Of a stretch of 41,671 nt of DNA, positions 32,807 to 40,914 are shown one piece after another. The stretch's first letter is position 1; every line of letters starts with the position of its first letter. This stretch comes from Streptomyces aidingensis (GTDB lineage Bacteria > Actinomycetota > Actinomycetes > Streptomycetales > Streptomycetaceae), in contig NZ_FOLM01000028.1 in assembly GCF_900112355.1 (NCBI RefSeq), forward strand, positions 1 through 41,671, in the 5' to 3' direction. The translations under genes and the position numbers were made by a program. The notes below the pieces were generated by a model. The model was given only the letters and a program-made list of their open reading frames with translations, was not told where the DNA came from and did no database searches.

Positions 32807-34096
32807 ATGACCGTTCCCTTCGCTCCGTCGCCGGGTCTCCCTCCAGCGGTGAACCGCGCCGCCGCACTCGCCGCCCGGCTCCGTCTTCCCCACCCCCTGG
32901 CGCTGGACCTGGCCGTGACCGTGGCCGTGCTGTGCGCCGCCTGGCTGCAGTGCGTCTTCCCGGCGGACGGCCGGGAATCGGTGAGCCCGCTGGGCTGGGT
33001 GCTGGCGGCGGGCACCGCGCTGCCGCTGCTCTGGCGGCGGCGCGCGCCCTTTGCGGTCTGCCTGGCGGTGGGCGCCGCCACCACCGGCATGGGCGTCCAC
33101 CACCAGCCGCCGCCCGATGTGCTCTACGGCGGCCTGGTCATCGTCTACACCCTGGCCGCCGCCGGCCGCCCCTGGCAGCGCCGCTTCGCCCTGGTCGCCT
33201 GGCTGGTCGGCACCTCCGCCGTGATCTCCGTCAAGGGCGGCGCCGACCCGATCGACTACGGCTTTCACCTGCTGGGCGTGGGCAGCGCGTACGGCATCGG
33301 GGTGCTCACCCGGGTCAAGCACGCATACGCCCAGGCCGCCGAGGACCGGGCCCGCCGGGCCGAGCGCGAGCGGGAGATCCAGGTGGCCCGCGCCGCGGCC
33401 CTGGAACGCGCCCGGATCGCCCGGGACATGCACGACATCCTGGCCCATGCGGTGTCCCTGATGGTGGTGCAGGCGGAGGCCGGTCCGGTGGTGGTGCGCA
33501 GCGACCCGGCCCGCGCCGAGGCGGCGTTCGACGCGATAGCCGGGACCGGGCGGGACGCCATGGCCCAGCTGCGGCGTATTCTCGGCGTGCTGAAGGACGG
33601 GGACGGCAGCGCCGCCGCCCCCGCGGCGGACGGCCCCGGCCCCGGCCCCGGAACCGGCGGCCCGCCGCGGGCGCCGCAGCCCACCGTGGCCGATCTGCCG
33701 GAGCTGGTGCGGCAGGTCACCCGCAGTACCGGGCTGCGCACCGAACTGCACACCAGCGGCGAACCGCGCCCGCTGCCGGCCGATACCGAGGTGGCCGTCT
33801 ACCGGGTGGTCCAGGAGGCGCTGACCAACACCGTCAAGCACGCCGGTGCCCGCACCGTCCGGGTGGAACTGGACTGGGAGGACGAGGACGACATGCTGGT
33901 GCTCACCGTCGCCGACGACGGCCGCGGCCCGGCGGGGACGGTGCCCGCGCAGGGCGGCGGCAACGGCCTGGTCAACATCCGGGAGCGCGCCGCCGCCTGC
34001 GGCGGCCGGGTGCGCACCGGGCCGGGACCGGACGGCCGCGGCTTCCGGGTGGTGGCCCGGCTCCCGGCCGCCGGCCGGCGCCGGACGGTGGCCTGA
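32807..34096 (+). CDS. NarL-type sensor histidine kinase
   Basis: 429 residues from ATG 32807, with GAGGAG upstream. About four or five membrane helices span residues 30-165 without a large external domain. The HisKA_3 dimerisation segment follows with the phospho-His in IARDMHDILAHAVSLM (about His209). The C-terminal ATPase domain has the N-box VVQEALTNTVKHAG, G-box VADDGRG and GGNGLVNIRERAAACGG. A Pro/Gly linker (DGPGPGPGTGGPPRAP) separates the two. It forms a pair with the regulator 24 bp downstream and probably controls the MMPL transporter that follows. Stimulus unknown; membrane-buried sensors of this type often respond to envelope stress. Confidence 0.93.
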   Translation: MTVPFAPSPGLPPAVNRAAALAARLRLPHPLALDLAVTVAVLCAAWLQCVFPADGRESVSPLGWVLAAGTALPLLWRRRAPFAVCLAVGAATTGMGVHHQPPPDVLYGGLVIVYTLAAAGRPWQRRFALVAWLVGTSAVISVKGGADPIDYGFHLLGVGSAYGIGVLTRVKHAYAQAAEDRARRAEREREIQVARAAALERARIARDMHDILAHAVSLMVVQAEAGPVVVRSDPARAEAAFDAIAGTGRDAMAQLRRILGVLKDGDGSAAAPAADGPGPGPGTGGPPRAPQPTVADLPELVRQVTRSTGLRTELHTSGEPRPLPADTEVAVYRVVQEALTNTVKHAGARTVRVELDWEDEDDMLVLTVADDGRGPAGTVPAQGGGNGLVNIRERAAACGGRVRTGPGPDGRGFRVVARLPAAGRRRTVA

Positions 34097-34120
34097 GAGC
34101 TGAAGGGCTGAGGGATTCGG

Positions 34121-34819
34121 ATGAGCATCCGGGTGGTGGTCGCCGACGACCAGGAGCTGGTCCGCAGCGGCTTCACCATGATTCTTGAGGCCCAGCCCGA
34201 CATCGAGGTGGTGGCCGAGGCGGGCGACGGCGCCGCGGCGGTCGCGGCGGTCGGCGAGCACCGCCCCGATGTGCTGCTGCTCGATGTGCGGATGCCGGTG
34301 ATGGACGGCATCGAGGCGGCCAGGCAGGTGTGCGCCCGCAGTGACTGCCGGGTGGTCATGCTCACCACCTTCGACGTGGACGAGTACGTCTACGAGGCGC
34401 TGGCCGCGGGCGCCAGCGGCTTCCTGCTCAAGGATGTGCGCCGGGACGATCTGGTGCACGCGGTGCGGCTGGCGGCGTCCGGTGATTCGCTGCTCGCCCC
34501 GACCGTGACCCGGCGGCTGATCGCGGACGTCATCCGGCTGCGCCGGGAGCGGCAGCGGCCCGCGCCGCAGCCGCAGGCACCGCAGGCCGCGGCCGGCCGG
34601 CTGTCGGTGCTCACCGCCCGCGAGGCGGAGACGCTGCGGCTGCTGGCCCGCGGGCTGACCAACGCCGAGATCGCCGCGGCCTTCACGGTCAGCGAGCACA
34701 CGGTGAAGACGCATGTCAGCAGCGTGCTCACCAAGCTCGGACTGCGCGACCGGGTGCAGGCCGTGATCTGCGCCTACGAGGCGGGCCTGGTCACCCCCGG
34801 TACCCCCGACCCCGCCTGA
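34121..34819 (+). CDS. NarL/LuxR-family response regulator
   Basis: 232 residues from ATG 34121. The receiver domain has VVVADDQELVRSGF, phospho-Asp55 in LLLDVRMPVMDG, Thr in LTTFDVDEYVYEAL and Lys in FLLKDVRRDDLVHA. A linker rich in Pro/Gln (RQRPAPQPQAPQAA) leads to the LuxR helix-turn-helix (LTAREAETLRLLARGLTNAE, FTVSEHTVKTHVSSVLTKLG). It is co-transcribed with the kinase gene and lies just before the MMPL gene, its most obvious target. Confidence 0.95.
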   Translation: MSIRVVVADDQELVRSGFTMILEAQPDIEVVAEAGDGAAAVAAVGEHRPDVLLLDVRMPVMDGIEAARQVCARSDCRVVMLTTFDVDEYVYEALAAGASGFLLKDVRRDDLVHAVRLAASGDSLLAPTVTRRLIADVIRLRRERQRPAPQPQAPQAAAGRLSVLTAREAETLRLLARGLTNAEIAAAFTVSEHTVKTHVSSVLTKLGLRDRVQAVICAYEAGLVTPGTPDPA

Positions 34820-35135
34820 CCCCCGCTCCGCGGTCGCCGCCGCCCGGCCCGGCACGCCCCGCCGCGCCCCGGTACGCCCGGCCCCGGGCCGTTCACGCCG
34901 GCGGGCGTTGCTCCGCCGGCCCGCCGGCCCGCCGGGCAGCGGCCCGCGCCCGCGCGTCCGCCCGCCGAGGGCGGCACCGGGCGCCGGGCCTCCCCCCGCA
35001 GGGGGAGGAGCGGCGCCGGCTCCCCCGCCGGGGGGAGGCCGGGAAACCGCTCGTCCGGGCGATCCGCCGCAGGTCCCGGCGGCGTCACTCTGTGTGGCAT
35101 TCGCGAAGACCGCCGAGAAATGCCGAGGAGACACC
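34820..35135. other. 316-bp intergenic region before the MMPL gene
   Basis: No gene is seen; an open frame through it is a GC artefact. It contains two neighbouring G/C hairpins (34989-35038). The MMPL ribosome-binding site GAGGAG is at about 35125-35130. No promoter could be picked with confidence. Confidence 0.5.
34989..35038. terminator. Two adjacent hairpins of CCTCCCCC/GGGGGAGG type
   Basis: CCTCCCCC (34989-34996) pairs with GGGGGAGG (35001-35008) over a 4-nt loop. A second stem, CTCCCCC with GGGGGGAG, lies at 35020-35037. They may end the two-component transcript or regulate the MMPL leader. The two stems are near-copies of each other. Confidence 0.5.
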
Positions 35136-37274
35136 ATGCTCGCCGCACTAGCCCGGGTGGCGACCCGCCGCCCGATGACCGTGATATTCGCCTGGCTGGT
35201 CCTTCTGGTGCTCGGATTCGGCCTCGGCACCGGGGTGTTCGAGCGGCTCGACGACGCCGTGAGCAGTATCCCGGGCAGCGAGACAGAACAGGCCGCCGAG
35301 CGGCTCGACGGCCTCGATCCGGCCGGGGACTCGCTCACCGCCGTCATCGTGGCACCCGCCGTGGACGACCCCGCGCTGCGCTCCGGCGTCGCCGCCGCCG
35401 TGGCCGATCTGGCCGCCATCCCGGGCGTCACCCAGGTCCCCGACCCCTACACCACCCCCGGTCTGGCCGCCGAGGACGGCGAGGCGCTGCTGCTGCCCGT
35501 CGGCTTCGACGCCGCCCTGGACGACGGCGCCGAGGAGGACGCGGTGGCCACGGCCGCCGACCGCATCCGGGAACTGGACGGCCTGGCCGATGCCGAGGTC
35601 CAGGTCAGCGGCGACGCCCTGCTCGGCGACCAGATCGGCGAGCGCGCCCAGGGCGATGTGGCCCGGGCCGAGATCATCTCGCTGCCGCTGGTCCTGCTGC
35701 TGCTGATCGTGGTCTTCGGCGGCCTGCGCGCGGCCGGTCTGCCCCTGGTGGTGGCGGTCAGCGGCATCGCCGGGGCGTTCCTGGCGCTGTTCCTGTTCAG
35801 CCTGGTCACCGATGTCTCGGTCTACGCGGTGCAGGTCACCACCATGCTCGGCCTGGGCCTGGCGGTGGACTACGCCCTGCTGCTCGTGGTCCGTTACCGC
35901 GAGGAACGCGCGGCGGCCGGGGATGGTGAGGACCATCTGGAGGCGGTGCGGCGCACGGTGGTGCGGGCCGGCCGCACCGTGCTGTTCTCCGGCCTGACCG
36001 TGGCCGTCAGCCTGGCCGGGCTGCTGGTGTTCCCCAACCCGTTCCTGCGCTCCATGGGCCTGGCCGTGGCCGCCGTGGTGGCCGTGGACATGCTGGCCGC
36101 GGTCACCCTGCTGCCGGCCCTGCTGGCCCGCTTCGGCCGCCGGATCACCCCGGCCCCGGCGACCACCCGCTCGGGGCGTGAGCCCGGCCATCTCTTCGCC
36201 CGCCTGGCCCGCTTCTCGGCCCGCCGCCCGCTGGCCGTGGCGGTCACCGTGGTGGCCGGGCTGGTGGTACTGGCCGTGCCGGCCGCCGGCACCACCATCG
36301 AACTGGGCGACGCCCGCCAGCTGCCCACCGACACCGAGGCCCGCAAGCTCTACGATGCGCTCGCCGAGCACTACCCGGAGGGCACCGGAGTCCGCCCGGT
36401 GGAGGTGCTGGCCGGTCCCGGCACCGACCCCGCGCTGCTGGACCGGCTCCCGGAGCTGCCCGGCGTGGCCCGGGCCGAGAGCCGGGAACTGCCGGACGGC
36501 ACGCTGCTGGTGGAGCTCACCCCCACCGGCAGCGTGGACGGCCCGGCCGCGACCGCGCTGGTGGAGCAGGTCCGCGAGCTGCGCGGCGCGGAGCCGGTCG
36601 AGGTGACCGGCAACGCCGCCGCGCTGGTCGACTTCCGGGCCATGCTGGCCGACCGCGCCCCCTGGGCGGTCGCCACCGTGCTGGTCTCCGTCTTCCTGCT
36701 GCTGTTCGCCTTCACCGGCTCGCTGCTGATCCCGCTGCGCACCATCGCCACCACCCTGCTCTCCCTGGGCGCGGCGCTGGGCGTGGTCACCTGGGTGTTC
36801 CAGGACGGGAATCTGGTCTGGCTGATCGGCGCCGAGGAGATGGGTGCGCTCTCCCTCACCGGACCGCCGCTGATCATCGCCATCTCCTTCGGCCTGGCCA
36901 TGGACTACGAGCTGTTCATCCTGGCCCGGATGCGGGAGACCTGGCTGGACACGGGGGACGAGCGGGAGGCCGTGGTCGCCGGGCTGCAGCGCTCCGGCCG
37001 GGTGGTGAGCTGCGCGGCGCTGCTGCTGGCGGTGGTCTTCGCGGCCTTCATGACCGGCGGCTTCTCGCCGATCCTGCAGATCGGGCTCGGGCTGACGCTG
37101 GCGGTGCTGATCGACGCCAGCGTGGTGCGGATGCTGCTGGTGCCGGCCACCATGAGCCTGCTGGGCCGGCGTGCCTGGTGGTCGCCGGCGCCGCTGCGCC
37201 GGCTGCACCACCGCTACGGGCTGCACGAGGAACCCCGCCCGGCCCCGCCGGAAAAGATCTCCCTGCCCGGCTGA
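35136..37274 (+). CDS. MMPL-family (RND-type) transporter
   Basis: 712 residues from ATG 35136, with GAGGAG upstream. The MMPL layout is complete. Helix 1 (RPMTVIFAWLVLLVLGFGLG) precedes a porter domain of ~150 residues, then five helices including LGLGLAVDYALLLVVRYREE. A second half repeats this with ISFGLAMDYELFILARMRE. The conserved Asp-Tyr pairs in both halves are the proton-relay residues of the family. Members export lipids, pigments and antibiotics using proton motive force. The gene follows a two-component system, so it may be its regulated target. It ends 88 bp before the convergent NUDIX gene. Confidence 0.94.
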   Translation: MLAALARVATRRPMTVIFAWLVLLVLGFGLGTGVFERLDDAVSSIPGSETEQAAERLDGLDPAGDSLTAVIVAPAVDDPALRSGVAAAVADLAAIPGVTQVPDPYTTPGLAAEDGEALLLPVGFDAALDDGAEEDAVATAADRIRELDGLADAEVQVSGDALLGDQIGERAQGDVARAEIISLPLVLLLLIVVFGGLRAAGLPLVVAVSGIAGAFLALFLFSLVTDVSVYAVQVTTMLGLGLAVDYALLLVVRYREERAAAGDGEDHLEAVRRTVVRAGRTVLFSGLTVAVSLAGLLVFPNPFLRSMGLAVAAVVAVDMLAAVTLLPALLARFGRRITPAPATTRSGREPGHLFARLARFSARRPLAVAVTVVAGLVVLAVPAAGTTIELGDARQLPTDTEARKLYDALAEHYPEGTGVRPVEVLAGPGTDPALLDRLPELPGVARAESRELPDGTLLVELTPTGSVDGPAATALVEQVRELRGAEPVEVTGNAAALVDFRAMLADRAPWAVATVLVSVFLLLFAFTGSLLIPLRTIATTLLSLGAALGVVTWVFQDGNLVWLIGAEEMGALSLTGPPLIIAISFGLAMDYELFILARMRETWLDTGDEREAVVAGLQRSGRVVSCAALLLAVVFAAFMTGGFSPILQIGLGLTLAVLIDASVVRMLLVPATMSLLGRRAWWSPAPLRRLHHRYGLHEEPRPAPPEKISLPG

Positions 37275-37293
37275 CCGGGCCCGCGGCGTGACG

Positions 37294-37330
37294 GGACGCC
37301 GCCGCCCCCGCGCCGGGGCCGGCGGCGTCC
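37294..37330. terminator. Terminator between convergent MMPL and NUDIX genes
   Basis: GGACGCCGCCGCCCC at 37294-37308 pairs with a near-complement ending in GGCGGCGTCC at 37330, with one bulge and a 6-nt loop. Confidence 0.65.
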
Positions 37331-37362
37331 GCCGTCCCGCTCCCGCCGGCCCGGCGGTCGCG

Positions 37363-37890
37363 CTAGCCGGGGCCGCCCGGCTCCGGCTCGCCAGCGGCCG
37401 GCCGCCGCTCGCGCAACCGGTCGCGCAACCGGTCGCGCAACCGGTCGAGGAAGACGGCCTGGGCGCGCACCAGCTTCGCCCGGGCCCGGGCCACCGGGAA
37501 CCACTCCACCCGGTCCAGCTCGGGGAAGGCCCGCAAGATGCCGGAGCGGGGCGGCCACTCCATGGTGAAGGTGCCCGGCACCACCGAGGCCGGGTCGAGA
37601 TCGCCCTCCACCGCCCAGGCGGTGACCGTCTTGCCGCCGGACTGCCGCACCTCGCCCAGCGGCAGCCGTTCGCCCGCCGGGGGCTCCACCCCCAGCTCCT
37701 CCCGGAACTCGCGCGGTGCCGCGTCCCGGGCCTCCTCCGGCGGCTCGTACTCGCCCTTGGGCACCGTCCAGGCCCCGGCGTCGCGGCGCGCCCAGAAGGG
37801 GCCGCCCAGGTGGCCGAGCAGCACTTCGAGGCCGTTCCCTGGCGTCACCCGGAACAGCAGCAGGCCGGCGCTGCGGCGGCGCGGCGGCAC
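37363..37890 (-). CDS. NUDIX hydrolase
   Basis: 175 residues from GTG 37890, with GGGAGA upstream; the longer upstream frame looks non-coding. The protein opens RRRSAGLLLFRVTPGNGLEV, and the Nudix box is intact (GEYEPPEEARDAAPREFREELGV: G-x5-E-x7-RE-x2-EE-x-G). ELDRVEWFPVARARAKLV near the end is typical of a family of actinobacterial Nudix enzymes acting on nucleotide or dinucleotide pyrophosphates. Substrate not predictable. Near the C-terminus, DRLRDRLRDRLRE is coded by three 12-bp tandem repeats (37409-37444). The gene for a small conserved protein ends 26 bp upstream on the same strand. Confidence 0.9.
   Translation of the reverse strand: MPPRRRSAGLLLFRVTPGNGLEVLLGHLGGPFWARRDAGAWTVPKGEYEPPEEARDAAPREFREELGVEPPAGERLPLGEVRQSGGKTVTAWAVEGDLDPASVVPGTFTMEWPPRSGILRAFPELDRVEWFPVARARAKLVRAQAVFLDRLRDRLRDRLRERRPAAGEPEPGGPG
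37409..37444 (-). repeat. 12-bp tandem repeat in the NUDIX gene
   Basis: Unit TCGCGCAACCGG, three perfect copies in frame, giving repeated DRLR units in a C-terminal helix. Copy-number variation would change helix length by whole turns. Confidence 0.8.
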
Positions 37891-37916
37891 GCGGTCTCCC
37901 GGACCGGCGGCGGCGG

Positions 37917-38207
37917 TCAGCCCACCGAGGCCCAGCCGGCGGGGGTGGACCGGCCGCCGCCCACCCGCACGACCTCCACCACGGCCTGGTGCAGCGCCCG
38001 GCTGGCCTCCTCCGAGTGGCACTCCACCGGGCTGCCGGAGAGAGTGAACCAGTCGGACGCGCCCGTGTACTGCACCGTCACATCGGCGCGGTCACCGACC
38101 CAGGTGGTGTGGACGGTCAGGTCACCCGTCACCACACCCATCTCGTCGGTGCGTACGCCTCCGGGCCCGGTGAACACGCCCTGTGTTGTCCAAGATGCCC
38201 AGGCCAT
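37917..38207 (-). CDS. Small conserved actinobacterial protein, function unknown
   Basis: 96 residues from ATG 38207. It reads as a compact beta-rich domain: GVVTGDLTVHTTWVGDRADV, TVQYTGASDWFTLSGSPVEC, then a helix ASRALHQAVVEVVRVGG. I recall this sequence type as a widespread, uncharacterised Streptomyces protein, but cannot name a family. There is no signal peptide or membrane segment. It is followed 26 bp later by the NUDIX gene on the same strand, so the two may be co-transcribed. Confidence 0.75.
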   Translation of the reverse strand: MAWASWTTQGVFTGPGGVRTDEMGVVTGDLTVHTTWVGDRADVTVQYTGASDWFTLSGSPVECHSEEASRALHQAVVEVVRVGGGRSTPAGWASVG

Positions 38208-38416
38208 CCTTGATCACCGCCTTCCGTGCCGGTCCCCGCCCAGCCCATTCTCCACCGCCTGCCCGCCGGCCGGACCGGGCCGGACGGCCCCGGCGGGGGC
38301 AATGCCGCACGTCCACGCGTGGTGTGCCGGACCTGGTCCTGCTCCCAGCCTGGCACGTAACCCGGACGGCGCATTCCGGCGCGCCGCTGCCGCGCTCTCC
38401 TGCCAGCCTCGGCCCC

Positions 38417-38713
38417 ATGGACGTGCCCAGCGAGATGCCCGCCGTGAACGCCTGTGCCGTGCAGGAGTGTGCCTACAACCGCGAGGGCGACTGCCACGCC
38501 TTGGCGATCACGGTGGGAGACAGCCGCCACCCGCACTGCGACACCTTCCTCGGCACCGGCCCCGAGGGCGGCGAGCCCGGCGCCACCGGCCGGGTCGGTG
38601 CCTGCAAGATGGCCGACTGCCGTCACAACAACCGCCTCGAATGCCATGCCCCCGGTATCACCGTGGGCTACCGCCAGTCCGAGGTTGACTGCCTCACCTA
38701 CAGCCCCGCCTGA
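38417..38713 (+). CDS. Tandem DUF1540 cysteine-rich protein
   Basis: 98 residues from ATG 38417; in-frame frames further upstream look non-coding. It holds two DUF1540 units: CAVQECAYNREGDCHALAI ending in HCDTF, and CKMADCRHNNRLECHAPGI ending in DCLTY. Each has four Cys in a C-x4-C-x7-C-x(15-16)-C arrangement, which suggests a small metal- (probably zinc-) binding or disulfide-bonded knuckle. DUF1540 proteins are common in Actinobacteria and Firmicutes with no assigned function. No signal peptide, so it is probably cytoplasmic and metal-binding. It stands alone between the convergent pair and the AraC gene. Confidence 0.85.
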   Translation: MDVPSEMPAVNACAVQECAYNREGDCHALAITVGDSRHPHCDTFLGTGPEGGEPGATGRVGACKMADCRHNNRLECHAPGITVGYRQSEVDCLTYSPA

Positions 38714-38815
38714 GCCCCGCTCCGCCCGGCGGCCTGTCGGTGCCCGGTCCTACCATCGGGCGAGGAGCGCGGGGGAGGCGATCGGGCGCGGGAGCGGGCG
38801 GAGTGGACGCGGCTG

Positions 38816-39643
38816 GTGCTGGGGGCCGGCCGGCGTCCGCTGGATCTGATGGCCGCGCGCTTCCATGCGCACCGCTACGCGCCGCATGCGCACGAGGAGT
38901 TCGCCGTCGGGGTCACGCTCGGCGGGCTGGAGGTGATCGACTACCGCGGCGGGAGGCTGTACTCGGGGCCGGGCAGCATCGTGGTGCTGGAGCCCGGCGA
39001 GGTGCACACCGGTGGCCCGGCCGGGGAGGAGGGCTTCGCCTACCGGGTGGCGTATCCGCCGGCGGCGCTGCTGCGCGAGGGGGTGGCCGCCGCCGGGCCG
39101 CCGCACTTCCGGCAGCCGGTGATCGAGGACGGGCCGCTGGCCGTGGCGCTGCACCGGGCCTATCGCGCGGCGGGCGGCGGCGCCGGCGCCGGTGACGCGC
39201 TGGAGCACGAATCACGGCTGCTGTGGCTGTTCGCCACGCTGGCCCGGCGGCATGCCGTGCCCGGTACGGCCCGGCCGCCGCGGGAGCTGTCCGACCCGGC
39301 CGGGCGGCTGCTGCGGCATGTCAGGGACCGGCTGGCCGCCGATCTGCTCGCCCCGCCGACGCTGGCCGAGCTCGCCGCCGAACTGGGCGTCTCCCGCTAC
39401 CAGTTGCTGCGTGCCTTCCGGCGCGGCAGCGGCATGCCGCCGTATGCCTGGCTGGCCCAGTACCGGGTGGGCCGGGCGCGTGCCCTGCTGGCCGCGGGCC
39501 ACCGCCCGGCCGAGGCCGCGGCGCTGGCCGGCTTCGCCGACCAGGCCCATCTCACCCGCTGGTTCCGCCGGGTGATGGGCGTCACCCCGGCCGCGTACCG
39601 CAACAGCGTTCAAGACCCGGCCCGGGCCCGCCCCGCATCCTGA
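38816..39643 (+). CDS. AraC-family transcriptional regulator
   Basis: 275 residues from GTG 38816; the coding pattern (EWTRL) seems to extend a little upstream, so the start is uncertain. The N-terminal cupin-like sensor has RYAPHAHEEFAVGV and LEPGEVHTGGPAGEEGF, typical of AraC arabinose-type ligand domains. The C-terminal part holds two helix-turn-helix units (TLAELAAELGVSRYQLLRAF and EAAALAGFADQAHLTRWFRR) ending GVTPAAYR. The EamA exporter gene starts 48 bp after its stop on the same strand and may be its target. Confidence 0.92.
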   Translation: MLGAGRRPLDLMAARFHAHRYAPHAHEEFAVGVTLGGLEVIDYRGGRLYSGPGSIVVLEPGEVHTGGPAGEEGFAYRVAYPPAALLREGVAAAGPPHFRQPVIEDGPLAVALHRAYRAAGGGAGAGDALEHESRLLWLFATLARRHAVPGTARPPRELSDPAGRLLRHVRDRLAADLLAPPTLAELAAELGVSRYQLLRAFRRGSGMPPYAWLAQYRVGRARALLAAGHRPAEAAALAGFADQAHLTRWFRRVMGVTPAAYRNSVQDPARARPAS

Positions 39644-39690
39644 GCCCGGTCCGTTTCCGGACCACCGCTGACGGGCGATCGGAGGGCGCG

Positions 39691-40656
39691 GTGTCACCTC
39701 GCGGCTGGGCGCTGTTCTCGCTGATGGGCGTCGTCTGGGGCATCCCCTATCTGATGATCAAGGTCGCGGTGGCGGAGGTCTCCGTGCCGATGGTGGTCTT
39801 CTCCCGGTGCGCGCTGGGCCTGCTGCTTCTGCTGCCGTTCGCGCTGCGCGCCGGCGGGTTCGGCCCGCTGCGGGGCCACTGGGTGCCCGTCCTGCTCTTC
39901 GCCGGGGTCGAGATCGTCGGCCCCTGGGCGCTGCTCTCGCACGCGGAACGCGAACTCTCCAGCTCCATGACCGGCCTGCTGATCGCCGCCGTGCCCATCC
40001 TCACCGCGCTGCTGACCCGGCTGACCCGGCTGACCGGCGGCGGCAGCGGCGACGGGGGCGAGCGGCTGGGGCCGCGCCGCTGGACCGGTCTGCTGCTCGG
40101 TCTCGGCGGGGTCGCCCTGCTGGCCGCCCCGCATCTGAGCGGCGGCAGTGCGCTCTCGGTCGGCGAGGTCCTGCTGACCGCCTTCGGCTACACCATCGCC
40201 CCGCTGATCGCCGCCCGCCGGCTGCGCGAGGTGCCCACGCTTCAGCTCACCACCGCCTGCCTGGCCGTGGCCACCGCCGTCTACGCCGTCCCGGCCTGGC
40301 TCACCCGGCCCTCGGCCGTGCCCTCCGGCGAGGCGCTGGCCTCCCTCGCCGGGCTCGGCGCGGTCTGCACCGCGCTCGGCTTCCTGCTGTTCTTCGAACT
40401 GCTCCGCGAGGTCGGCACCGGCCGGGCCGTGGTGTTCACCTATGTCAATCCGGCGGTGGCCGTGGCCGCGGGCGTCCTGCTGCTCTCCGAGCCGCTGACC
40501 GCCGTCATCCTGGTCTCCTTCGCCGCCATCCTCACCGGCTCCTTCCTCGCCACCGCCCCCGCGGCCCCCGCTCCCCGCCCACCACGCCGGCGGCGGCCCG
40601 CGGCGGCGCGGGCGCAGGGTGAGGAGAACGCCGCACGCGGCACCGCGGACCGCTGA
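39691..40656 (+). CDS. EamA/DMT-family transporter
   Basis: 321 residues from GTG 39691, with GGAGG 5 nt upstream. Ten membrane helices are arranged as two EamA repeats, beginning SLMGVVWGIPYLMIKVAVAE and, in the second half, LLTAFGYTIAPLIAARRL. ARRL and TYVNPAVAVAAGVLLLSEPL are standard EamA features. Members export amino acids, metabolites or drugs. The C-terminus carries a basic Arg/Pro tail (RPPRRRRPAAARAQ). It is probably paired with the AraC regulator upstream; the substrate is unknown. Confidence 0.92.
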   Translation: MSPRGWALFSLMGVVWGIPYLMIKVAVAEVSVPMVVFSRCALGLLLLLPFALRAGGFGPLRGHWVPVLLFAGVEIVGPWALLSHAERELSSSMTGLLIAAVPILTALLTRLTRLTGGGSGDGGERLGPRRWTGLLLGLGGVALLAAPHLSGGSALSVGEVLLTAFGYTIAPLIAARRLREVPTLQLTTACLAVATAVYAVPAWLTRPSAVPSGEALASLAGLGAVCTALGFLLFFELLREVGTGRAVVFTYVNPAVAVAAGVLLLSEPLTAVILVSFAAILTGSFLATAPAAPAPRPPRRRRPAAARAQGEENAARGTADR

Positions 40657-40733
40657 CCGATCCGCGGCGGCAGCGGCATCCGCCATGTCCGCGGGTGGTG
40701 TTCCCGGACTGACCCGACTGCACGCCGAAAAGT

Positions 40734-40763
40734 TTCCGGAATGGTTCCGGAACTTTTCCGGAG
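40734..40763. promoter_or_regulatory. Three TTCCGGA palindromes spaced exactly one helical turn
   Basis: TTCCGGAA at 40734-40741, TTCCGGAA at 40745-40752 and TTCCGGAG at 40756-40763, an 11-bp period. CCGAAAAGTTT directly precedes the first. A regulator could bind co-operatively on one DNA face; this is inference. Confidence 0.55.
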
Positions 40764-40886
40764 AAGTGGCCATGGAGCCCCGGTTCTTGATCGTTCAACA
40801 GCGATCCCTCTCTTGTTCAACTGCCCTGTTTCTTTGGATGACCAGTGCCAATGCCCTGACGTGCGCATTTCTTCGGCGGTTAAAGT

Positions 40887-40914
40887 TTCGGGTCTTCTCC
40901 GAAAACTGTTGACA
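40887..40914. promoter_or_regulatory. Operator-like palindrome TTCGG-N7-CCGAA (copy 3) next to a -35
   Basis: Arms at 40887-40891 and 40899-40903; the next bases, AAACTG, run into TTGACA (40909-40914). The flanks AAAGT before and AAACTGTTGA after match the two SBP promoters. The -10 is unclear: TATGGG at 40937 would need a long spacer. Confidence 0.62.

Noticed and set aside
34908..35135. N-terminal extension of the MMPL protein to 34908
   Set aside because: The extra sequence is Pro/Arg/Gly-rich and covers two hairpins. ATG 35136 has a good ribosome-binding site and begins the family's first helix.
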